From Ligustrum vulgare (lineage: Eukaryota > Streptophyta > Magnoliopsida > Lamiales > Oleaceae): a stretch of DNA of 64,000 bases. Numbering within the stretch: the stretch's first letter is position 1; each line of letters starts with the position of its first letter. The notes beneath the pieces were generated by a model that was not told where the DNA came from, made no database searches, and saw nothing but the letters and a program-made list of their open reading frames with translations. Shown one piece after another: positions 55,881-64,000 of this stretch. The stretch covers positions 31,686,513-31,750,512 of the forward strand of contig OY743181.1 of assembly GCA_963555705.1 (NCBI GenBank). The letters are read 5' to 3'. The translations under genes were made by a program, and so were the position numbers.

Positions 55881-57045
55881 AAAAAATACCTTTGCTCACC
55901 GAATGATACTTATCACTCCCCCTTGCAAATTCCAGCAAGTAAAATAATCACAGCAAAAAAACCGGTACACAATGCAGAATTTAATACCCAAGATTAACAC
56001 CTAATCTTGTAACCTTGCATAACCCCAAGATTAACACCTAATCTTGTAAAAATATCCCCGTGAATCTAATTATCATGTCAAATCAACAAGAAGACATCCT
56101 ATCAAACCCAAGATTAATACCTAATCTTGTAAAATTGAATGAAACCCAAGATTAAAACCTAATCTTGTCAAACCTGAACCTCAAGGAATCCCCAACTTCT
56201 AGCCCTTCCCCAGTTTGTTCACAAAATCCCGAGCTCAGAAATTATCCTAAATGTTCGTACAACTACAATAGGAGCCTTCAATGCACAATTCAATCTCAAA
56301 AAATCAAACTAAAGAATCATGCAAAAAACCATTTGCAAACCTCAACCAATATCCGAATTGAATTTGGTGAAACGGACTTCGAATATGGACTCTGCAGGTC
56401 CTGTAGAACAATCTATCAAAATTTGTTGTCGGACCCTCGCCGAACCGTCGCCACCGTCGAAAACCACCACTGCTGCCGCCGCCGGAAATTTTGCCCGACA
56501 CACTACAAGATTCTCCTCTCTGTCACGAGTGCAATGGTGCAAACCGTTTCTCAATCGGAGCTCCCTACCGGCCGGAATCTCAGTTTAAAGCTCCGGTTGT
56601 CACTCCCTTTTCCGGTTGATTCCGCCACTTCTAGCCGCCGGATCCCGTTCAGTTTCCAGTCGAGTCTTCCCCATGACGCTATGGTCCTTCTGGTGCCTTC
56701 AGGTCACCGGTTGACCGGCCGGAGATCAGGTATTCAAAAAATGACAGAAGACTTCTTCTTGCAATCGGTCGGACCTTCTCTGCCGGTTTTCTCCTTGAAC
56801 TTCTCGGTCACTGGCTTCAATGGATTCTTGGCCTCACTTTTCCACCGGTTTTTGCTTCACCGGTCAGTGTCGGCACTTTTTCTTCCTTGGTTCTTCTCGG
56901 CCACTTCCTTGATGGTGCACCACTTCACGGCTTCACAGATTTTCTTGTTTCCTTCGGTCTCGTGTTGGTCGATGTTCTTGGAATCTCTCACTCACTTTTT
57001 CATCCGATTTCGACTTCTTGGAATTATGATTCACTTGGAAATTCC
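55881..57045 (-). other. Copia 5' leader with repeated AAGATTA/TAATCTT hairpins
   Basis: No supported gene on the minus strand. Four copies of AAGATTAAYACCTAATCTT-like sequence (about 55990-56170) are each self-complementary at the ends (AAGATTA...TAATCTT). A long plus-strand open stretch (56165-57085) is antisense, Ser/Leu-rich and unlike any family I know. Confidence 0.6.
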
Positions 57046-57053
57046 TCCTACTC

Positions 57054-57065
57054 GCTCTTATACCA
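57054..57065 (-). other. Primer binding site (iMet, one mismatch) of the copia element
   Basis: Minus strand TGGTATAAGAGC, one base after the LTR; the canonical site is TGGTATCAGAGC. Confidence 0.85.
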
Positions 57066-57066
57066 C

Positions 57067-57578
57067 TGTAGGATCTTTACCTTGATTTACAAAATCAAGA
57101 ATACCAAAAAAAATTCTCCAAGAATGCCAAAAACAATGAGTTCAATTATCAACCGAAATGTAGGCTCACAACCATACCATTGGGAAACTAAAATCATGCA
57201 CTCTCTCTCAAACCAAGAAGAAAAACTTTCTTATTGTATATTGAAGAAAAACTCAAGTTCTATTTTTAAAAGAGAAAACTAGAAACCCTTTCTCGAGAAA
57301 TGCACCACCTCTTTGAAAAAACTTGTTGCACCATCTTTATAAAACTTGACCCCTTTTAGTAAAAATACTCAAGTCCAAAATAACTTGTAAAAACATTTTA
57401 CAAATTTATGCAACTACTAAAAAATTAGTTCTCAATTGGTTTTAACGGTCGTAAGTCATTTTTTTTATTTTTACCCCCGATTACTTTAAGTAATTCTCGA
57501 AATGCCACACGAGTTTATGTTAAACAAGATAACATTTCTAAGGGCTTGTTTGTTTGGTTCTAAGCCAATAATCCCACA
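57067..57578 (-). repeat. 5' LTR of the copia element
   Basis: Matches 51097-51609 along its whole length with scattered substitutions. Confidence 0.9.
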
Positions 57579-57583
57579 TAAAG

Positions 57584-57850
57584 CACACTTATCACACTCC
57601 CAAACTTGAGCTTTTGCTCGTCTCGAACAAAATTATCTACTATTACAATCAAGTAACATGGAATATAGATTGACAATATTAGATAACTTGTAAATTACTC
57701 ATGAGTGTGAAATTGTATAATCAATTCAAAAATATGCTTCCAAATAATGCTACCAAAAAGAAATTTAGCTTATCCGATATTCGATCGGTGTGTGTGTGTA
57801 GCTACTTTCAATCGTCAATTAAGTTTCGAGAATATTGATGAGTAATGTAA
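57584..57850 (-). mobile_element. Athila-like element, LTR start, PPT and 3' interior remnant
   Basis: Minus strand: interior matching 43490-43694 (including ATCGGATAAGCTAAA-like and CTCGAGACGAGCAAAAGC-like blocks), then PPT CTCAAGTTTGGGAGTG (57595-57610) and LTR start TGATAAGTGTG (57584-57594). The rest of the interior is missing beyond about 57850. Confidence 0.75.
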
Positions 57851-58768
57851 TTATATCTATACATTGTCCGTGCATAATGTAATTAATCTCAAAATTAATA
57901 TGGTTTACTGTGGTTGCAAAGGATTTTATCAAATTAGATGCAGTGATTCATTTAAAACATTTCAGAAAATCGATTTTGTGGTTTGGTTTTTGCTCCTGCA
58001 TAATCAAAGAAAGTGGTTCGCTTTGGTTTTTGCTGCTACAGCAGCATAATCAGAGAGGGGATTTAGTTCAAGGAAAAACAAATTGTCCATTGTGTTCCAT
58101 ATCTGTTCTATGATTTTTCCTGCCACTGCTGCATAATGTTTATTGTGGTTTGTGTTGCATGCAATTTTAAACTTCAATTTTGGTTCACTTTTAGCAAGGC
58201 AGTGTGCATGAATTCAAAAATAAAAAGAAGCAGTATTTACAAATGGCAAAATCCTTCACCACCAATCCATTGTCTTCACCCCATTTATGTAATTTGACTG
58301 TAATATTATTGCAATGTTCCACCTGCCTCTTTTTCGACCATAGACTGCGTCTTTCCTCTTCTTGATCAAGTAATCAATGGCAGCAATGCATCCTTTCGTT
58401 GGTATTCTGCATCGAGTCAAGTGAGTCGGATACTCTTCTTCTTCTTCTTCTTCTTCTTCTTCTTCTTCTTCTTCTTCTTCTTCTTCTTCTTCTTCTTCTT
58501 CTTCTTCTCAGAGTGAGAAATTTAAACATCAGCCATGGTGGTGAGGGAAAATTGAGGAGGATTTGGGATGAAAATCGAATCGAGATAATTTTGGGAAAGG
58601 AATCGATTTAGGTTTTGCTTCAACATTGGGGAAATTGAAATTTTGAAGTGAAATGGGACAAGTGTTTCTTCCAATTTGAAGGAGAAGTGTTACTATTGGA
58701 GTAGGTCTTTGTCCACGTTGTCAAGTTTTAACGTTTCATGACACGTAGGGTTTTCATCGGCCATGTCC

Positions 58769-58823
<55 letters not shown>

Positions 58824-59440
58824 ATCTAGGTGGATGAATGAAATTGAGATGAATGATGAATGGGTAACGTTTTTTTAAAAATGAGTGAGCAATATTCAGT
58901 AACTTTTTTATATTTTAGCGAGCAAATGGTAACCAGATGTAATTATTGATGATGAGTCATTTAAGAAGTTTTAATTGGCTTTTAATGTAAGAGAAGAGAG
59001 CACATGAGGTAGACGTCCAAGAGAGTAGTAGTAAGTAGTGTAGTGTAGGGGCTTCATATCATATTTATAGTTGTCAACTAGCTAATACAAATCCGTAGTC
59101 TGCATTTTACTTAAGACCCTGTTTGGCCCCATCATGAACAAAATACATTTTTCTCTTTCTTTTATAGCCACATATTTATCTATCAATAAAATAATATTAC
59201 ACATAAATTTATAAAATTTTTAACCATACATTCTCCAAAAAGTCACTATTCAAAAACTATTTCTTCAAATAAATTCTTTAAAATCAACATCAAACAGGAG
59301 CTTAAATAAGCTTAATCTCAAATATAGTAAAAAAATATGACATATTAGAAACTTAAAAATATGACAAATTAGAAACTTAAAAATGAAACATTGTGTAACT
59401 GAAAACCCTCTACTTCGTTTCGGCAATATTTTCATCCTTT

Positions 59441-59476
<36 letters not shown>

Positions 59477-59600
59477 TTTGATAAGTACAAGGTAAAGCTG
59501 GTAATGTTCATCATCCGTCCAGTATTTTGTGAAGGTCCTTGGATTCGATAAGGGCGAAACAAGAAATATTCCAAATATATAGTTATTATGAAATTAACAG
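57851..59600. other. No supported gene; microsatellites
   Basis: Contains (CTT)n at about 58432-58508, (TA)n at about 58770-58820 and (TA)n at about 59443-59474 in otherwise AT-rich DNA. A GCTGCTACAGCAGCATAATC-like phrase recurs weakly around 58030-58135. Confidence 0.6.
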
Positions 59601-59625
59601 ACAAAAATGAGAATGTAGCACTTAC

Positions 59626-59897
59626 AATTCGGGATCCAGCAACCTTTTTATTTATCTTGTTAAAATCCTTCCAGCTCAAATTGACCAACAATATTTATTT
59701 CATCAAAAAAAGCAGAAATTCAAAAAATCGTAGAAAACAGCGAAAGAAATTATAGGAATTATTACGTTGGCGCCATTCCTTATCGAGTTTAATGATCTCA
59801 TCGATCAGACCGGGGTCAGCAAAACGACGACGTTGAGACTCCCTGATGTTCTCCGGTTACCACCTTTTTCTTCTCTCATCAGATTTATGTCCAACAT
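59626..59897 (-). pseudogene. Seryl-tRNA synthetase N-terminal fragment
   Basis: Exon 1 (59766-59897) starts at ATG: MLDINLMREEKGGN, then after a one-base deletion ENIRESQRRRFAD and IDEIIKLDKEWRQR, ending at a GT donor. Exon 2 (59626-59685) begins QFEL, lacks several codons, then KDFNKINKKVA, ending at GTAAGT. The acceptor reads TTG instead of AG. This is the N-terminal coiled-coil arm of plant cytosolic SerRS, which charges tRNA-Ser. The remainder of the gene is absent. Confidence 0.85.
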
Positions 59898-61150
59898 CCT
59901 TCTCTTTCTCTGCAATTACACATTAATGAAATAATGTCACCAAATTTCAGAGATTTTTTTTGATAAAGAGATTGAAATGTTGGTTTTCTGATTTGCACGG
60001 AGATTGGATGTATTAAATATTAATTAGGAAAATCTCCTTCTAACGGCTATAATAATACTGCCAACTAGGACTTTAATTATTATTAGAAATAGAAATAGAA
60101 ATTAGAAATCTATTTTATTTTTATATTTTATTTTAAAATTATGTAATTTTTAGAATTAACCAAAGACCCATTATTATTTAGAATAAGGAAGTTTGTAATA
60201 GTAAATTCTTGTGAAAGTGTATAGTTAAAAAATAGGGAATATTTTTGGGTATATATGTACATTAATAGAAGTTCTTCACCAAAAAATTTCACACAGTTTT
60301 CCGCCATTTCCTCATAATTTTTTAATCTGTAATAAAAGAACTAAAATGTATTACTCACCTTCAAATAGTGTAACAATTTTACACATCTTTATGACATCTT
60401 CAAATGAAGAAGCTCACTTGAAAAACTAAATATTTTTGCAATACAAATTAATGAGAAAATCATATTTCAAGAAAATATGAACAACAGCTACCGTGTAAAT
60501 AAACAAAATACACACCTTTATATCAAGTTTATTTTAAGCATGTACCATAGGAAGTTGCAACAGACAACACTACATTTTATAATCGACAAAGTTAATATTA
60601 TATCTGAAAAAATCTCATATTAATTTTATATGATGAATCATGATTTCAAGACTCATAATTTTTAGATCAATTTTGTAATACGACATTTATATAAAAAAAT
60701 CAGCAGATTTTTGTCAAATCAAAATTTATATTGTAACTAAATTATTATTATATTTTATTTGGTAAAAATGCAAACCTTTATCAAAATAAACTAAAAAATC
60801 GATTTTAATCACCATCAAACAGATGTTATATATCAATTTTATGAAAAAATGTGAACGGACATTCTTTGTGCATTTAGAGGTTCAAGACATTAATCCTCAA
60901 ATAATATAAGATGTTAATAAAATACTCCATACATCCCCCCCACAAAGATAGTCTCATACTCATGTTCACACAAATTAAGAAATATCAATTAATATTTTGC
61001 TCTTATTTTGTAGTTTTCCACAAAACTGAAAGAGTGTAAATTTATTTAGACTAATAAAAAAACACATTAAATAAGAGCAAAATAGAACATAAAATGTTAA
61101 CTTCACCCTCAAAAAATAAAGTCTTTGTGGACGATGGGAGTATAAAATTA

Positions 61151-61226
<76 letters not shown>

Positions 61227-61320
61227 TGAATGCTAAGGTTATTATTGACCATAAACATAAAAAATTAAGGATGAAATGGGAAAATGAAAGTTTCTCCCCC
61301 ATATACACTTTTAATAATAA
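59898..61320. other. AT-rich DNA, no supported gene
   Basis: A TGCAG acceptor upstream of the SerRS start suggests the captured or duplicated copy includes an intron here. An (AAT)n microsatellite spans about 61152-61223. Nothing else is recognised. Confidence 0.55.
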
Positions 61321-61345
61321 CTAGTAGTAAGCACGTGCGTTGCAT
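61321..61345 (-). other. Candidate Helitron 3' terminus (minus strand)
   Basis: On the minus strand GCAACGCACGTGC is followed by TTACTA and terminal CTAG, then T. The GCACGTGC palindrome takes the hairpin's place. The body would extend right; its 5' end was not found. Confidence 0.4.
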
Positions 61346-62193
61346 GACTTATGTATAAGATGACTGAGATGTGTAATATTTTTTAAGTAATAATATCATT
61401 TTTAAAAGTAGTTGAGGTATTAAATATTATTAAAAGAAAAAAATTTTAAATTGTTAAAAAGGTTATATATGAATTTTTTTTTAATGAAATTATGTATATA
61501 ATATGAAAATTTTGAATAAACTGAAATATAATGTTTTGATTATAATAACACTTAGTTGTACATAATATTTTTTGTCAACTTCTCACAATTTTTCTTATTT
61601 TTATTTTCTGATTTTACCGAGACTTTAATAGTTTGTATTGAAATTTCCAACAGTAAGCATTATTTATCCTTATGCCTAGTTAATAGTCATTGCAAAGTAT
61701 AAACATATTGAAAATTGTTCATCTTGAATTTGAATTAATATATTCCATCATTTACTGGAATTAATAGGATATGTGAAAGAAAAATTTATTTTTTAGCATG
61801 TTATACAATGATTATTTCTGCATAAACTATATGTCTTTTGAAATCATGATAAATCATTATTGTCTCATTGCAAAAATCATTGGATGAGCTTAGATTCCTT
61901 AAGGGTATCATTGGAGAATTTATTTTCAAGATTAACTTGTTTGGTGGGATACCATTTGACAACAATATTTTTAGGAGCTCTTGTTGTTAAATTTAGTTTG
62001 TATCATCTATTTAATTGCTTCATCAAAATTGACAAATTGTATACTTTTTGCATGAGATGACTCTAGTTTGTCATTTGAATAGTCAACATACTCGTATTTT
62101 GTTGAGAAATTCATATTATACCACACAATTAGAAGGTGTTGTATACAATAATATTTAAATTATAATATACATTATATATTATTAGGTAATAAA

Positions 62194-62622
62194 TAGAGAT
62201 GACAATGGGTCGAGCCGAGCGGCTCGGCCCATGGCTCGACTTGCTCGACTCGTCAAACGGACGAGCCGAGCAACGAGCTCGTGTCAAACGAGCCGAGCTT
62301 AGGCTCGACTCGTTTGACCGGAGCCGAGCTCGGCTCTTTGAGCTCGTTAATTTTTTTTTTTTTTTGTCTTGTCTTTAAATTATTATTTTTTTCTTTGTTT
62401 TTCAACGAGCTGCTCGACTCGCCGGCTCGTTGAGCTCGTTGGCACGAGCTCGTGGCTCATGCCAACAAGCCGCTCGTTGAACCACGAGCCGAGCCAAGTT
62501 CGGCTCGTGGTTCAACAATGTTGATTGGCTCGCCCATGAGCTCGTTCATTTGACGAGCCAAGCCGCCCTCGGCTCGTGGAGCCAACTAGCTGATGAGCGG
62601 CTCTACCCGTTTGCCACCTCTA
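62194..62622. mobile_element. hAT-type MITE filled with GAGCTCG-like palindromes
   Basis: Terminal repeats TAGAGATGACAATGGGT and ACCCGTTTGCCACCTCTA (inverted) are flanked by a perfect 8-bp duplication GTAATAAA (62186-62193, 62623-62630). The body is dense in GAGCCGAGC, GGCTCG and GAGCTCGT on both strands around a short T-rich middle. No transposase frame. Confidence 0.88.
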
Positions 62623-62630
62623 GTAATAAA

Positions 62631-62923
62631 TTAATGAATGAACTATGTTATTAATATTATTAATTGGTAATGATGATATTGTGTAAGGATTTAGCATATC
62701 TCATTGTTTTATATTGATTTACTATGGAAGTCAATGAGTCACTACATATAAAATGTCATCTGCAGAATAATTCAAAAATTAATTTATATTAATGTAGTGC
62801 AATATAATTGTATTAGTAAATCTATTGTATGTAAATGTGAATTAAAATTTGTAAAATATTTTTCATGTAACCTTTGGAAATTAAAGTCATGGATTAATGA
62901 AGTTGAAACTTCTAGGATTGAAG

Positions 62924-62960
<37 letters not shown>

Positions 62961-63005
62961 CAATCCAATTTTTAAAATTCTGGATGTAATATTTTGATTA
63001 TTATA
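62631..63005. other. AT-rich DNA, no supported gene
   Basis: Contains (TA)n at about 62928-62955. The AT-rich flank ends at the LTR edge at 63006. Confidence 0.6.
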
Positions 63006-63605
63006 TGATGTGATTCTTGTTAGGGAATCACGGAATCTCGCGAAAATTGTATAAACACTTGGAAAGTTCCAAATCCAGATTATTAGACGATAACAATATG
63101 ACTCGACACTCACGACTCAAGAATCAAGGATGTATCAAATCCAAGACCCGTTAAGATGCAGAATGAAGAACCATAAAGGGGTGAACGCCACAAAGGTTAT
63201 CAAATAATTTGATAAGTTCAAGGGGTTCAATCAAGAACGAAGAAGAATAGAGATAAACTCACCTAATTCAAGCAATCTCCTTAATCATAAAAGTTGTGTT
63301 GTTTACAATGACAAAGAAAACCTAATATAGTCCAAAAACGCGTCCAAAATAACCTTAGCCGCAAAATACTTAAAATAAAACTCGGCGCATTTTTACGGCC
63401 GTAACATTCGTTCTTACGGCCTTAATTGACCCTCGGGTCCAAAAACTGATTTAACTCTTACGGCCGTGACATGTATTCTTACTGCCGTAAGTCACCTACT
63501 GACTAAAAGTTACACTACTCAATTACGGATGTGAAATGATATTTACGGCCGTGCGATAACAAAGTTACAGCCGTAACTCCAGATCTTACGGTCGTAAAAG
63601 GCCCT
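63006..63605 (-). repeat. Palindrome-family LTR (3' LTR of an element leaving the window)
   Basis: The minus-strand end is GAATCACATCA at 63006. The stretch to 63290 aligns with 28240-28440 (for example CACTTGGAAAGTT, GAACGCCACAA). About eight ACGGCCGTAA-like palindromes lie at 63395-63600. The LTR start (TGATRTGATCC in the relatives) is not seen; palindromes directly meet pol-derived sequence, so the start may be deleted. Confidence 0.65.
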
Positions 63606-64000
63606 CTGACTTCTTTTTTTCTTGTTCTTTGACCCAAATGCATTGTAACGGTTTTGGCACATCTCCCATCTTGTCATGCATTGAAAATGGAGTCTTCGAC
63701 CTTGAGCTTGAATATTCATCCACCCAATCTTGCATAAACCCCTGCATTGCTTGCTTGATCTTCTTAGCCCTCAGCCTCGTTATTGGTCCCACTGGTACAT
63801 GCAACGGGTCCTTACTCGTGGGGTCAAGGTACTCATCATTCCCTCCCTATTGAAAAGGATTCGTCCTCGAATCATCAACTGCATCAAACAAAGAGAGATC
63901 AGCAATGTTGAAAGTAGCAGATATATTATACTCACCTGGGAGATCCAGCTTATACGCATTGTCATTGACTCTCTCAATGACTTGAAACGGCTCATCCCCT
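63586..64000 (-). pseudogene. Ty3/gypsy polyprotein C-terminus (partial, one stop)
   Basis: Reading leftward from the window edge: GDEPFQVIERVNDNAYKLDL, PGEYNISATFNIADLSLFDA, DDSRTNPFQ, then an in-frame TAG at about 63849, then DPLHVPVGPITRLRAKKIKQ, AMQGFMQDWVDEY and a stop at 63586. This is the C-terminal domain of a plant Ty3/gypsy integrase and the polyprotein tail, which helps the integrase contact DNA or chromatin. The rest of pol should lie to the right, outside the window. The RTNPFQ segment links it to the residual tail of the 17267-21030 element. TAG may be the natural end or a premature stop. Confidence 0.8.

Larger units (their letters stand above)
51097..57578 (-). mobile_element. 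Decayed Ty1/copia element
   Basis: LTRs 51097-51609 (513 bp) and 57067-57578 (512 bp) have TG...CA ends and a perfect duplication TAAAG (51092-51096, 57579-57583). On the minus strand: iMet PBS, long leader, gag with frameshifts, protease, then a jump to the hinge before RT. Integrase and RT are deleted. A Tekay-like solo LTR (52166-54592) lies inside the coding frame. By eye about 15-20 differences separate the LTRs. Confidence 0.9.

Noticed and set aside
56165..57085. Plus-strand open frame of 306 codons
   Set aside because: Antisense to the copia leader and running through the PBS into the LTR; Ser/Leu-rich with no recognisable family.

Overview
The window is repeat-dominated nuclear DNA of a flowering plant, most likely a eudicot. 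Evidence: one spliced plant gene (a TANGLED1-like microtubule-binding protein), spliced fragments of other plant genes, plant-type LTR retrotransposons of several lineages, Helitron and hAT-type MITE ends, and many microsatellites. The species cannot be named from sequence alone. There is no CRISPR array, rRNA or recognisable tRNA gene.

Layout. 1-12930: a minus-strand tandem array of an Athila-like gag-protease LTR retrotransposon; two near-identical internal regions share one LTR, and the array sits in the 3' tail of an older Tekay-like LTR (12931-12966). 13.0-14.4 kb: a decayed LTR. 14570-15871: the TANGLED1-like gene (minus, three coding exons), the only apparently intact host gene. 17.0-21.04 kb: a MITE whose right terminal repeat was hit by a non-autonomous Ty3/gypsy element; its LTRs carry clusters of a TTACGGCCGTAA-like palindrome. 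The same LTR family recurs at 28.2-29.1 kb and 63.0-63.6 kb.

21-58 kb is a deep nest. A DUF1985-like pseudogene is followed by the start of a Tekay-like LTR, which abuts a minus-strand Athila-like LTR. That LTR is split by what I infer to be a gene-capturing Helitron (about 23734-50682) carrying exons of a leucine carboxyl methyltransferase (LCMT1) gene and of an FKBP62/ROF1-type immunophilin gene. Into an FKBP intron went a Tat-lineage Ty3/gypsy element (27274-48138, TSD CTTAC). It has a decayed minus-strand gag-pro-pol and an antisense spliced accessory gene. Into this Tat element went a palindrome-family LTR, a hAT-type MITE (33145-33771), and, inside gag, a young plus-strand Athila-derived element (38642-45775, TSD CTTAT) coding only for a small zinc-knuckle protein. 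Right of the Helitron, the Athila LTR resumes, then a decayed Ty1/copia element (51097-57578, TSD TAAAG) that itself contains a 2.4-kb Tekay-like solo LTR.

57.6-64 kb: the end of the split Athila-like element, microsatellites, a seryl-tRNA synthetase pseudogene fragment (minus), a candidate minus-strand Helitron 3' end, a second hAT MITE with palindromic GAGCTCG filling, and a palindrome-family LTR joined to the C-terminal end of a Ty3/gypsy polyprotein that runs off the window.

Functionally, the retrotransposons are mostly non-autonomous (gag-pro or mini-gag only) and would need pol supplied in trans. Cis-signals (PBS, PPT, LTR ends, a post-ORF module and internal PPT-like motifs) are better conserved than the coding regions. 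No multi-gene pathway is encoded here.
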